A stretch of DNA of 34,887 nt from NCBI RefSeq assembly GCF_913058035.1, contig NZ_CAJXPA010000024.1, positions 1 to 34,887 on the forward strand, read 5' to 3'. Below, in pieces: positions 23,500-32,600 of this stretch (the first letter of the stretch is position 1; the number at the start of each line of letters is the position of its first letter). Below the pieces are notes generated by a model. It saw only the letters and a program-made list of their open reading frames with translations. It made no database searches and had not been told where the DNA came from. Source of the stretch: an uncultured Paraglaciecola sp. (lineage in GTDB: Bacteria; Pseudomonadota; Gammaproteobacteria; Enterobacterales; Alteromonadaceae). The translations under genes and the position numbers were made by a program.

Positions 23500-24522
23500 T
23501 TACCAATCTGTTAAAGCAGACATAGAGAACGTTTGTCCAGAATAATTTAAGATAACGTGCTGCGGTTCAATTCGAATAATTTCAATCATTCCATCAATTT
23601 TATCACCTTCAACCATTCTCGTACCATTTACTCTCACCCACCTCTCTGCTTCAATAGATGCATACATATGTGCTGAAAAAGCCATACTGGGTAGCCTATT
23701 CATTACCCATGCGGGTAACTGGTCAATTCTTGGGACATCTTCGTCGCTGGATATAATTTTGACTGGCGCAACGGTGACCGGCAAGTCTTCAACTTCGTTC
23801 ATAGCTTTTCTGAACCGCGCTAACACATCTGCAGAAATTTGTGGGGCTGATACAGGTGACGAAGTGATAGTTTGACCCACTTCATTTGATTCATCACTTT
23901 GTTCAATATCATCTGTTGCAGCGACTTGCTGAGCTGGTGCATTGAAGTTCATATCAGTATTTGAATCTTGAGGATCATCTGCCTTAACTAATGCTTCGGT
24001 TTTATTATCTCGTTGCTTATTCTCATTCACAGGAACAACAATCGTTGCTACTGGTTCAGAAAAAATCGCGATTGGATTATTAGTCTGCGGACTTAATAAT
24101 GTCAATATTTCTTGATAACTAGCTAAAGTCCAACCTAGACCCAAACCACCGAAAGCAATAAATGCCGCTAATAAATAACGCTTAGTATAAAACTGCCAAG
24201 CAGATTGAATACCCTGTGCTGAGGGTAAAAATAAACTACGGTGATATTGCTCAGACAAACCGTCACCAATTCGAGTACTTGTCACAGTATTACTTTCGAG
24301 CATTCTGCGAGTTGCAGATTTTTTAATCTGTGGTGCTTCGACCTCGACAGTTTGGTCAAGATCAACTTCCAATTGTTGAATACCCATTTCAATCAAGCCT
24401 TGCACCATATCCTGGCTAGTGACTAGGCCTGACTTCTTAATTTTAACTGCCCCATTTTGTTCTATGATCCGCACAATCACCATACCTGGCTGTAAATCTT
24501 GAATGTTTATCTGTTTAAACAT
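23500..24522 (-). CDS. gspB: GspB-type secretion assembly protein fused to a DUF3391-like domain
   Basis: GspB works with GspA in the inner membrane and periplasm to place the type II secretion secretin through the peptidoglycan. The 340-residue protein has three parts. Residues 1-60 (INIQDLQPGMVIVRIIEQNG) closely resemble the start of the nearby HD-GYP protein. A membrane helix follows at about 116-135. After a long polar periplasmic linker comes the GspB C-terminal domain (about 270-340), with LPAWVMNRLPSMAFSAHMYA, ERWVRVNG and VILNYSGQTFSM. The start overlaps the gspA stop by eight bases, so translation is coupled. The N-terminal fusion is unusual and would lie in the cytosol. Symbol assigned by domain and partner. 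Confidence 0.85.
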   Translation of the reverse strand: MFKQINIQDLQPGMVIVRIIEQNGAVKIKKSGLVTSQDMVQGLIEMGIQQLEVDLDQTVEVEAPQIKKSATRRMLESNTVTSTRIGDGLSEQYHRSLFLPSAQGIQSAWQFYTKRYLLAAFIAFGGLGLGWTLASYQEILTLLSPQTNNPIAIFSEPVATIVVPVNENKQRDNKTEALVKADDPQDSNTDMNFNAPAQQVAATDDIEQSDESNEVGQTITSSPVSAPQISADVLARFRKAMNEVEDLPVTVAPVKIISSDEDVPRIDQLPAWVMNRLPSMAFSAHMYASIEAERWVRVNGTRMVEGDKIDGMIEIIRIEPQHVILNYSGQTFSMSALTDW

Positions 24523-25426
24523 TTAGCTGGCCTAGTACAAAGCCAATGGTGGTGGCGGCTAAAAAGAGACTTAACAAGGTGTAAGTCCAGCGTTTGCCCT
24601 GACGTTGTTTCACCACATCTTCACCCAATATTTGCTGTGCTGCGGCAATAAAGATATGTTGCGACACAACAGACATCTGTTTGGTAAATGTTAACGTTAA
24701 CGCCCTATCACACAACAAGTTGATGACTCTTGGTATACCACCGGTAATATCGAATGCCGCTCGAATCGTCGCTTTAGAAAAAACACTGATATCACCGTTA
24801 GCTACACCTAACCTATGTCCAATATAGGCACCCACTTCAGATGAGGTTAAAGGTAAAAGATGATAACGGGCAGTAATACGCTGAGCTAACTGACGTAGCT
24901 CATTACGTTTTAATAATTGCTGTAATTCAGGTTGACCGATCAACACCACTTTAAGCAACTTTTCACGGTTAGTTTCTAGATTTGTCAGTAACCTAAGTTG
25001 CTCTAATACTTCAGGCAATAAATGCTGCGCTTCATCAACAATTAGCACTGTATTCACTCCATACTCGTGATTATTGGCTAATTTGTTGAGAATTTGGTCA
25101 GTGAAGTACTTTAGGCTTGCGTGTTTGCGCTTATATTCGATACCAAGCTCATTACAAATTGTGCCCAACAGTTCGAGTGCAGATAGAGTAGGATTTAAAA
25201 TCATCGCAACTTGGGTATTATCGGGTAGTTGCTGCATCAATTTACGCGACACTGTAGTTTTACCTGTGCCCACCTCACCGGTTAACATCACAAAACCGCC
25301 ACTTTCACGTAAACCAAACATCAAGTGGGCGAGAGCTTCTTTATGACGAGGGCTCATATACAAATATTCAGGATTGGGAGCAATGGAAAACGGATTATCG
25401 GATAATCCAAAGTAGCTGAGATACAT
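24515..25426 (-). CDS. gspA: GspA/ExeA-type AAA ATPase
   Basis: ExeA-family ATPases bind peptidoglycan and, with GspB, assemble the secretin; here the protein is 303 residues. It opens with the family hallmark YFGLSDNPFSIAPNPEYLY, has Walker A GEVGTGKTT at about 50-58, Walker B VLIVDEAQHL at 127-136 and a sensor-like GGIPRVINLLCDRAL near 228. A membrane helix ends the protein (about 282-300). The periplasmic peptidoglycan-binding domain of Aeromonas ExeA is absent; the protein stops soon after the helix. It is the first gene of the pair with gspB and divergent from cca. No other gsp genes lie in the window. Confidence 0.9.
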   Translation of the reverse strand: MYLSYFGLSDNPFSIAPNPEYLYMSPRHKEALAHLMFGLRESGGFVMLTGEVGTGKTTVSRKLMQQLPDNTQVAMILNPTLSALELLGTICNELGIEYKRKHASLKYFTDQILNKLANNHEYGVNTVLIVDEAQHLLPEVLEQLRLLTNLETNREKLLKVVLIGQPELQQLLKRNELRQLAQRITARYHLLPLTSSEVGAYIGHRLGVANGDISVFSKATIRAAFDITGGIPRVINLLCDRALTLTFTKQMSVVSQHIFIAAAQQILGEDVVKQRQGKRWTYTLLSLFLAATTIGFVLGQLNV

Positions 25427-25614
25427 AATTTAGGCTTACACGTCCATAGGTGATATTCAGAATTAAATTAGCAACGCTAAACTACCCAGTTAGACACTTA
25501 TTGTCAAAGACACTGTGCATAATTAAGCTGAATTTTCAGCCTAATTACTCCATTCACCTTCTGCAAAGCTTAGGTCTAAGGCATAATACGATTAATGAAT
25601 CATTCCGAGATCTT

Positions 25615-26862
25615 ATGCGAATTTATTTAGTGGGCGGCGCCGTACGCGACAAATTGCTTGGATACCCTATAAAAGACCAAGATTGGGTAGTGGTAGGCAG
25701 CACTACCCAGCAAATGTTGTCTCAAGGTTATCAGGCAGTTGGTGCTGATTTTCCAGTGTTCTTGCATCCTAAAACTAGAGAGGAATATGCCTTAGCTCGC
25801 ATCGAACGCAAAGTAGCCAAAGGTTATACCGGTTTTAGCTGTGATGCCTCTAGTGAAGTTAGCCTAGAAGAGGATTTATGTCGACGCGACCTAACCATCA
25901 ATGCCATGGCAATGGATGACCAAGGCAATATCATCGACCCCTACAATGGGCAACAAGATCTTAAAGACAAACTTTTACGCCATGTTTCTTCTGCGTTTGT
26001 TGAAGATCCTCTGCGTGTTTTACGTGTGGCTCGATTTGCAGCCCGTTATTACAGCTTAGGATTTCGTATTGCGCCAGAAACACTGGCTCTTATGCAAAAA
26101 ATAGTAGCCAATGACGAACTCACGGCTCTGAGTGCAGAACGTGTCTGGCAAGAAACGGCTCGTAGTCTGATGGAAACCCATCCAGAAGTGTATTTTGAAA
26201 ACCTCAGAGCCTGCGGTGCTCTAGTCGTCTGGTTCCCTGAGTTAGACATACTTTGGGGAATAACCAACTCAAACAAATATCACCCTGAAATGGATACCGG
26301 TGTTCACACCATGATGGTGTTACGACAAGCTGTTAATCTTTCAGATAAACTTAGCGTGCGTTTCGCAGCGCTGGTTCATTATCTAGGCAAGGGACTGAGT
26401 CCACCAGTAAACTGGCCATCTCATCAAGACCGTGAAAAACTAGGCCTAGAAGCAATAAATACATTTTGCGACCGCTTAAAAACCCCAAATGATTGCCGCG
26501 AGCTTGGCTTGATGGTCAGTGAACATCACACTCATGTTCAACATGCCTTCGAACTAAAAGCCAGTTCGCTTTTAGATATGTTAAATCACTGCGATGTATG
26601 GCGAAAACCACAAAGGTTTGCTGATGGTTTGCTTACCTGTGAAGCGGTATTCAAAGGCAGAACCACTTTCGAAGACCACGAATATAAAAACGTTGAATAT
26701 CTTTGGCAAGTGTATGAAGCGGCATCAAAAGTCGATATCAAAGCCATCATTGCAAAAGGTTACCAAGGCAAAGCGATCAAAGAACAAATTGAACAAGAAC
26801 GCATCAGCGTTATTCAAGCATTTAGAAAAGCTTTTGAAAAAAGTTCTCAGAAAATCATTTAA
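25615..26862 (+). CDS. cca: CCA-adding tRNA nucleotidyltransferase with altered HD motif
   Basis: Cca adds and repairs the CCA end of tRNAs. It has 415 residues and aligns along its length with E. coli Cca: IYLVGGAVRDKLLG at the start, catalytic acidic residues in KDQDWVVVG, DLCRRDLTINAMA, and DPLRVLRVARFAARY. The C-terminal HD domain, which in E. coli has phosphatase/phosphodiesterase activity, reads FAALVHYLGKGLSPP: His255 is kept but Asp256 is Tyr, and the downstream HHGHG ligand segment is HQDRE. That activity is probably lost while CCA addition should remain. The open frame extends back to 25450, but family alignment and a GAG before ATG 25615 place the start here. Confidence 0.95.
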   Translation: MRIYLVGGAVRDKLLGYPIKDQDWVVVGSTTQQMLSQGYQAVGADFPVFLHPKTREEYALARIERKVAKGYTGFSCDASSEVSLEEDLCRRDLTINAMAMDDQGNIIDPYNGQQDLKDKLLRHVSSAFVEDPLRVLRVARFAARYYSLGFRIAPETLALMQKIVANDELTALSAERVWQETARSLMETHPEVYFENLRACGALVVWFPELDILWGITNSNKYHPEMDTGVHTMMVLRQAVNLSDKLSVRFAALVHYLGKGLSPPVNWPSHQDREKLGLEAINTFCDRLKTPNDCRELGLMVSEHHTHVQHAFELKASSLLDMLNHCDVWRKPQRFADGLLTCEAVFKGRTTFEDHEYKNVEYLWQVYEAASKVDIKAIIAKGYQGKAIKEQIEQERISVIQAFRKAFEKSSQKII

Positions 26863-26905
26863 AAAATAACAGTTTCATTTAAAACATCAAAGGACAACTA
26901 TCACT

Positions 26906-27562
26906 ATGCTCAGCTCAACCCAACTCGCCACAATGTTATCTCTACAAGATGGTATGAATAAAAAAGTAAATCATGATTGGCTAAACGCCGGTTATGCTTA
27001 TTTACGCGCCGCCATGATTGAGTCAGTAGAAGGTATTGAGCACCATGGTTGGAAATGGTGGAAAGCTCAGCAGAAAGATCTACCTCAGTTACAAATGGAA
27101 CTGGTCGATATCTGGCATTTTGCGTTGTCTGATATCATCATAGGTTTTAGTGGCGACATTCAAAAATCTGCCAATACTATCGCCGAACAACTGGCATCAG
27201 AACGAAACAAAGTGATGTTTGATGGCAAAGATTATCTGTTCAAAGAACAAGATATTCTTGATAATTTAGAGTTAATGGCAGGTCTGTGCGCTGCCAAACG
27301 CTTCGATGTGCCTCTATTTCTAACCATAGTTGAACAGGCCGAAATGGATTCTGATGAGTTATATCGACAGTATGTAGGTAAGAATGTGTTGAACTTCTTC
27401 CGTCAAGACCATGGTTATAAGGAAGGTACGTACAAAAAAATATGGAACGGTCGTGAGGATAATGAACACCTAGTCGAGGTGTTAAATAGTCTTGATATTG
27501 GCCTAAGTGACTATAGTGATAAAATTTATGCTAGCTTAAAACTCAGGTACACAATTGAGTAG
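26906..27562 (+). CDS. dimeric all-alpha dUTP diphosphatase (dUTPase_2)
   Basis: The 218-residue protein belongs to the all-alpha NTP pyrophosphatase class. Family features are the helix YLRAAMIESVEGIEHHGWKW (E39, E42), followed by ELVDIWHFALSD, whose Glu and Asp complete the magnesium-binding set, and a C-terminal part with YVGKNVLNFFRQDHGYKEGTY. These are the marks of dimeric dUTPase (PF08761), which hydrolyses dUTP to dUMP and keeps uracil out of DNA. It is unrelated to trimeric Dut. AAGGA lies upstream of the ATG. It follows cca by 43 bases and may be cotranscribed with it. Confidence 0.85.
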   Translation: MLSSTQLATMLSLQDGMNKKVNHDWLNAGYAYLRAAMIESVEGIEHHGWKWWKAQQKDLPQLQMELVDIWHFALSDIIIGFSGDIQKSANTIAEQLASERNKVMFDGKDYLFKEQDILDNLELMAGLCAAKRFDVPLFLTIVEQAEMDSDELYRQYVGKNVLNFFRQDHGYKEGTYKKIWNGREDNEHLVEVLNSLDIGLSDYSDKIYASLKLRYTIE

Positions 27563-27619
27563 AACATAGTGAGCCTTCGCGTTCTAAAAACTAAAATGTA
27601 ATTTCATAAGGAGATTGTT

Positions 27620-29776
27620 ATGCGCACCAAACACCATAAGCAACTATTTGGATTGCTTAAGCCTGTGTTGACTAAGAAATCTAAAAACATCCGTTTTTTT
27701 CAGATAATAGCTTGGTTGATGATATCTATTGGCCTATTTACATTGCCTGTATTAGCAGCAAAAGATAATAAAAAACCTTCAAAAAGATTTACTGCCGAAC
27801 GTGTATTCGATATGGAATATGCAAAAGATCCTCAAGTGTCTCCGGATGGAAAAACGATTGTATACTTGCGTCAAAGTATGGATAAGATGACTGACCAAGA
27901 CGTCGGGAAGTTGTGGAGTTTAGATATTAAATCAGGCACAAACCGGCCATTAATAGCAGATAAACAGGCGTCCTCTGCACGCTGGTCCCCTGATGGCAAA
28001 AGCTTAATATTTACAAGTTACCATATGGGAAAGCCCGAGCTACGACGGGTTTTTGTTGACACAGGTATGAGCTTTTCACTTACCCAGTTAGAAAAAGGCG
28101 TATCAGGTGTAGCTTGGTCACCTAATGGAGAACAGTTAGCTTTTAGTATGTTCGTCAAAGCAAAAAAGCCCTCCTTTGCCACACCACTTTCACCCCCTAA
28201 AGATGCTAATTGGAATGAACCATTCAACGTTATAGACGATTTTACTTTTCGTTTTGATGGTGCAGGTTATTTACAAGATGGGGCTAGCCAAATATTTACA
28301 CTTCCTGTGAACGGAGGCACGCCAAGGCAAGTCACATTTGAAGAGGCAGGACTGTCAAATCCACAGTGGCTCGACAATAACAAACTATTGGTTACCGGTA
28401 ACTTAGCTGAAGATAGGGATCTAGATCCGATCGAAAGTGAAATTTATAAACTGGATTTATCCGACCTAAGTATAACGGCTTTAACCACCAGAGATGGACC
28501 AGACTCGTACCCCGTTGTGAGTCCAGATGGCAAAACCATTGCTTTTCGAGGCTACGATGATAAGACATTGTCGTATCAACACAATGACCTGTATTTACTC
28601 GATGCCGACGGATCTAACTTTAGACCACTAGCAGAGTCATTTGAAGGCAGCATTGGCCAAACGGTCTGGGCCCCTGACGGTGAAAGTTTATTAGTCTTAT
28701 CTGAAGATTATGGCGTTTTAAGCCTGTTTAATATTACTCTAAAAGGTAGCGTATCTAAGATAGTAACCGACATAGGTGGTACATCAATTGGACGACCTTA
28801 TGCAGCGGGCAGTTTTTCTGTGAGTCGTAATAAAAAACCAGTGATCGCTTTTACAGCAGGATTTAGTGATCGCCCTGCTGAAGTGGGTTTAGTTGATCTG
28901 AAGGGGGAAAACAAACAGATCCTTACCGCTTTAAATGAAGATGTATTGCCCTATCTAGACATGGCGTTGGTTGAAGAGATCAAAGTTAAATCTTCTCACG
29001 ATGGCATCGAAATTGAGGCATGGATAGCTCTCCCACCTGATTTTAAAGCAGATGGCAGTTATCCGATGATTTTAGAAATTCATGGTGGACCTTATGCCAT
29101 GTATGGACCATTTTTTGGTAGTGAAATTCAGCGTTATGCGGCCGAGGGTTACGTAACGGTGTGGGTTAACCCACGCGGTTCTACTGGCTATGGCGAAGAC
29201 TTTGCACTAGGCATTGATTTAGCGTACCCAGGGTATGATTACGATGACCTAATGACGGTAGTAGATGCAGTGGTAGCCAAAAAATATGTTGCCCCTGATC
29301 GTTTATTTGTCACCGGTGGTTCAGGCGGTGGTATTTTAACTGCTTGGATTACCACTAAAACCCAACGTTTCGCCGCCGCCGCATCAATCAAGCCCGTTAT
29401 AAACTGGATGACGATGGCACTGGCTGCCGATATAGGTCAATATGTTCGTAGACATTGGATACGTGCGGATCCTTGGTCTGATCCAGAAGCTTTTCTAAAG
29501 TTTTCGCCTATACGTTATGTTGATAAAGTGAAAACGCCCACATTGATAATGGTTGGTGAAGAAGATTATCGAACCCCAGCTTGGGAAGCAGAACAGTATT
29601 ATACCGCCTTGAAAATGCTAAAAATCGACACAGCATTAATTCGGGTACCTGGCGCTCCCCATTATATTGCTTCGCGACCCAGTCGCTTAGTTGGTAAAAC
29701 CGATAATATTATGGGCTGGTTTGCTAAGTATGATCCTGATAAACAAAAACCGGAAGAGATGACCCCTAAACCATAG
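27620..29776 (+). CDS. secreted S9 family (prolyl oligopeptidase-like) peptidase
   Basis: The 718-residue enzyme has a long positively charged N-region and a signal peptide ending near residue 46 (IIAWLMISIGLFTLPVLAA). Residues about 60-440 form a WD/beta-propeller domain with repeated SPDGK motifs (for example VSPDGKTIVYLRQ and WSPDGKSLIF). The C-terminal alpha/beta hydrolase domain holds the catalytic triad Ser568 in TGGSGGG, Asp649 in GEEDYRTP and His681 in GAPHYIASRP, as in dipeptidyl-peptidase/acylaminoacyl-peptidase relatives. It probably trims short peptides in the periplasm. AGGAG precedes the ATG. A strong hairpin follows the stop. Confidence 0.92.
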   Translation: MRTKHHKQLFGLLKPVLTKKSKNIRFFQIIAWLMISIGLFTLPVLAAKDNKKPSKRFTAERVFDMEYAKDPQVSPDGKTIVYLRQSMDKMTDQDVGKLWSLDIKSGTNRPLIADKQASSARWSPDGKSLIFTSYHMGKPELRRVFVDTGMSFSLTQLEKGVSGVAWSPNGEQLAFSMFVKAKKPSFATPLSPPKDANWNEPFNVIDDFTFRFDGAGYLQDGASQIFTLPVNGGTPRQVTFEEAGLSNPQWLDNNKLLVTGNLAEDRDLDPIESEIYKLDLSDLSITALTTRDGPDSYPVVSPDGKTIAFRGYDDKTLSYQHNDLYLLDADGSNFRPLAESFEGSIGQTVWAPDGESLLVLSEDYGVLSLFNITLKGSVSKIVTDIGGTSIGRPYAAGSFSVSRNKKPVIAFTAGFSDRPAEVGLVDLKGENKQILTALNEDVLPYLDMALVEEIKVKSSHDGIEIEAWIALPPDFKADGSYPMILEIHGGPYAMYGPFFGSEIQRYAAEGYVTVWVNPRGSTGYGEDFALGIDLAYPGYDYDDLMTVVDAVVAKKYVAPDRLFVTGGSGGGILTAWITTKTQRFAAAASIKPVINWMTMALAADIGQYVRRHWIRADPWSDPEAFLKFSPIRYVDKVKTPTLIMVGEEDYRTPAWEAEQYYTALKMLKIDTALIRVPGAPHYIASRPSRLVGKTDNIMGWFAKYDPDKQKPEEMTPKP

Positions 29777-29778
29777 CT

Positions 29779-29814
29779 AATCAGCGGGCACTGCTCAAAG
29801 GATGCCCGCTGATT
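29779..29814 (+). terminator. terminator hairpin of the S9 peptidase gene
   Basis: A perfect 12-bp stem, AATCAGCGGGCA with TGCCCGCTGATT, closes a 12-base loop four bases after the stop codon. The following ATTTG is a poor T run, so termination may rely on stem strength. Confidence 0.75.
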
Positions 29815-29887
29815 ATTTGAAAATGCCTTATTCTGTGCCGAGTAGCTACAATAGGTTTATCTCGGTATATCTCATATGAATACTCCA

Positions 29888-29927
29888 TTGAATTAGTTGA
29901 TGTTTGAAAAAACATTAACTAATTCAA
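29888..29927. repeat. 18-bp hairpin with GAAA loop upstream of the DUF6624 gene
   Basis: TTGAATTAGTTGATGTTT (29888-29905) pairs with AAACATTAACTAATTCAA (29910-29927) across one G-U pair, leaving a GAAA tetraloop. The hairpin ends about 40 bases before the ATG of the next gene. On the plus strand there is no T run after it, so it does not look like an ordinary terminator. Confidence 0.8.
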
Positions 29928-29969
29928 CCTTACAGTACAGTTTAAAACACAGGATTAGGTGTAATCAAT

Positions 29970-30554
29970 ATGCGTTCAATCGTCTATTTAACAATACTAT
30001 TTATTTCCATGCCATTACTGGCGGAAGTTAATGAAGACTTGCAAAGTCAACTGATACGAATGGCACAACAAAATCAGCAAGTTCGTCAAAGCTTAGAAAA
30101 ATACAATACGGAAAATGTGCCACCAGCACTGCAAACTTTAGCTTCACAGATAGATAAGCTTCAAACACAGACCCTAAAAGAAATAATCACTTTGCATGGC
30201 TGGCCAACCAACAAGAAGGTTGGTGAGAAAGGCACTCAAGCTGCATTTATTTTGGTACAACACAGCAAAAATTTGGTATTTCAACAAGACATGCTGCCAT
30301 TAATTATTCAATCATTTCTAGACAAAGGTGGCATTGCAGGTAAAGACATAGCGAAATTTACCGATAACGTATCGATCAGACTAGGCAAAAAACAGGTGTT
30401 TGGCACTCAGGCAAAATGGAGCGACGGCAAGGTAGTATTTGCACCAATAGAAAACGAAGATAGTGTAAACCTATTAAGGGCTCAGATGGGTATGCCGCCT
30501 TTGGAGGAATATAAAAAGAGCTTGGAGACATTCAACCTTCAGAAATATCGATAA
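29970..30554 (+). CDS. secreted DUF6624-family protein
   Basis: The 194-residue protein has a short signal peptide (IVYLTILFISMPLLAEV, cleavage near residue 18). Its body matches the DUF6624 pattern: a helical segment, then HGWPTNKKVGEKGTQAAFIL, VQHSKNLVFQQDML, IAKFTDNVSIRLGKKQVFGTQ, and the MGMPPLEEY end. Family function is unknown. It probably acts in the periplasm. No Shine-Dalgarno is evident within 12 bases of the ATG (weak AGG at 29957). It is convergent with the following APC permease; no terminator is obvious between them. Confidence 0.75.
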   Translation: MRSIVYLTILFISMPLLAEVNEDLQSQLIRMAQQNQQVRQSLEKYNTENVPPALQTLASQIDKLQTQTLKEIITLHGWPTNKKVGEKGTQAAFILVQHSKNLVFQQDMLPLIIQSFLDKGGIAGKDIAKFTDNVSIRLGKKQVFGTQAKWSDGKVVFAPIENEDSVNLLRAQMGMPPLEEYKKSLETFNLQKYR

Positions 30555-30628
30555 TATTGACTACGAGTTGTCAACTGGCACAAACAAGGTATATGCCAAA
30601 TTTAATGAATTATATTGGTAAGTGTTGA

Positions 30629-31933
30629 TTATTGTTTTATTTTAGCCCAAAAGTAAAAAGGCAATCCAGCAGCAAAAAGAATGAGCCCTTGAAATGCAAG
30701 CATTAACCCCGAACCAACAATGGCAAAGATAGAAAACAGTAGCGCAATAAGCGCAATACTAAACGATACCCAATTAATCTTAGTTGTCGCATTTAACTCT
30801 CTTTTTTGCATGATGATTTCAGCTAATGATGATGTTGCATAGGGTAGCAATACCGTCAATGTAGAAAGCATCATCAGTGTTTTGAACGCGCTTAATAATC
30901 CTTCAGAAAAACTCATCACAACTAATATTGACGACAAAAACCCAGAAAGTATCACTGTCTTTATAGGAATGCCTGCTTTGTTCTTAGTTGAAAAAAACTT
31001 AGGCATTAATTTATCCTTTGCTAATGCATCAGGCATAATACCAACGATTAGTGTATTGGCGTTAATACTACTGATAATAGATATCAGTGCTGCGATAGCA
31101 ATAAAACCCGCTCCCAGAGGACCCAATATAATTGTGGCTGCGTCGGCCAGAGGTGCAGTTGATTTTGCTAAATCAGCGAGTGGAATTAGTGTCATCACAC
31201 CATAGGAGAGCGAGATATAAATTACCGTGGCGGTTAATGTGCCTACTATTAATGCTCTCGGGATATTCTTTTCTGGGGAAATGATGTTATCTGATGGCAA
31301 TGTTACGGCTTCAATACCAATGTAAGCCCACATAGTGATCATTACCATCTCTGATATTAAAAATAACGTCGATGGTTGATTTACAGTATCAGTCAACGCT
31401 AAATCAATAACAGCGTTTGCTGGATCACCAAGAAACAAAGCACCGACTGAAATAACAAATAACGGTAACAGTTTTAATAAAGACGTCACTAATTGGAAGG
31501 TGCACGCGACTTTAATACCAGTAATATTAATGGCTGTTATTAACCAAATAAATGTGATGGCAATGATGGCAGATGCCATTGAATTTGAAGAAATGCTGGG
31601 CATAAAAAAGGTCAAATAGCCTGCTACCGCGACAGCTCCTGCAGCAACAGCTGCTAAGATACTGATCCAATAACCCCAACCTATAAGAAATCCTGCTAGA
31701 TCACCTTGTGTTTCTCTGGTGTAACTGTAGATACCACCTTGCATCGAATGTCGTTTGGCAAGCATACCCAAGACTAAAGCAATGAATATTGTACCTACGC
31801 CAGCAATGACCCACGCAATTAAACTTAATGTACCGTAAGGAGCCAAAACAGCTGGCAGCATGAATATGCCATTGCCAATTACGATACCTATAACCAGTCC
31901 CCAACATCTCCAAAAACCCATTATTCTTTGCAT
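30629..31933 (-). CDS. APC-family amino acid/polyamine transporter
   Basis: The protein has 434 residues and about 12 membrane helices. The first contains the APC substrate loop GIVIGNGIFMLP, and the region after helix 6 carries ITMWAYIGIEAVTLPSDNII, close to the AdiC/PotE/CadB branch of basic amino acid and polyamine antiporters. No decarboxylase gene is nearby, so the substrate is open. The frame extends to ATG 31954, but ATG 31933 has GGA at good spacing before it. Single gene, convergent with the DUF6624 gene. Confidence 0.88.
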   Translation of the reverse strand: MQRIMGFWRCWGLVIGIVIGNGIFMLPAVLAPYGTLSLIAWVIAGVGTIFIALVLGMLAKRHSMQGGIYSYTRETQGDLAGFLIGWGYWISILAAVAAGAVAVAGYLTFFMPSISSNSMASAIIAITFIWLITAINITGIKVACTFQLVTSLLKLLPLFVISVGALFLGDPANAVIDLALTDTVNQPSTLFLISEMVMITMWAYIGIEAVTLPSDNIISPEKNIPRALIVGTLTATVIYISLSYGVMTLIPLADLAKSTAPLADAATIILGPLGAGFIAIAALISIISSINANTLIVGIMPDALAKDKLMPKFFSTKNKAGIPIKTVILSGFLSSILVVMSFSEGLLSAFKTLMMLSTLTVLLPYATSSLAEIIMQKRELNATTKINWVSFSIALIALLFSIFAIVGSGLMLAFQGLILFAAGLPFYFWAKIKQ

Positions 31934-32393
31934 ACTAATTCCATTTATTGTCATTATTTGATTTGACTGTGGTGATTAATCTCTAGAAGCAAAAACTATT
32001 TTTATCTAACTTACTTTGTGCTGTTTAATTAAGCAAAGTTTTCCACAAACTTAGACCTTATAAAAATAATTGAACATACAATTTTATATGACTGACACGC
32101 TTACTTATGTATTCATTAGACATTGAAAGCTAGAATGAAATGGCTCAATCTGCTGATATAGTGGCGTCATTTAGGACACTACTTTTTATGCTGTTTAATT
32201 TATTACTATGCTAGGAAATAAGAGTCTTGAACCATTGCATAGATGAAATGATGACAAAACCGATATACTTATCGGCGTGACATAAAACGGTAGTTGGATA
32301 CAAATATGCTTCATTAGCCAGCATTAAGAAGCTAGGATACCAATCTAGGCGACAGCCTAAATTCACTCCAAAATAGCAAGCTAGTGAGGTGTT

Positions 32394-32421
32394 GGTTTGG
32401 TTTGGTTTGGTTTGGTTTGGT
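32394..32421. repeat. GGTTT pentanucleotide microsatellite
   Basis: Five tandem GGTTT units plus a partial sixth lie in non-coding DNA. Slippage here could vary in length between isolates. No promoter or start codon close by suggests a clear phase-variation role. Confidence 0.95.
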
Positions 32422-32600
32422 CTATTAAACAAACACTTTGATCCCGATATTGGTTTAATTACTCATAAATTCAGTAATTGTGTCTTGCGCATATGAAGCG
32501 TCAGTGTGTAAATTAGCTTTGATCACAGAACTACATTTTGCACTTAATCCAATCGCAACGATCATCTATCTCATTGATATAAAATGCTTGTAGAGAATAA

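Noticed and set aside
25450..25614. 55-residue N-terminal extension of Cca
   Set aside because: The open frame continues upstream by chance. Family proteins start at the equivalent of 25615, and the extension has no recognisable domain.
32211..32432. 73-residue minus-strand frame through the GGTTT repeat
   Set aside because: Its N-terminus is only the translated repeat (Asn-Gln-Thr-Lys-Pro units), there is no ribosome site, and the rest matches no family.
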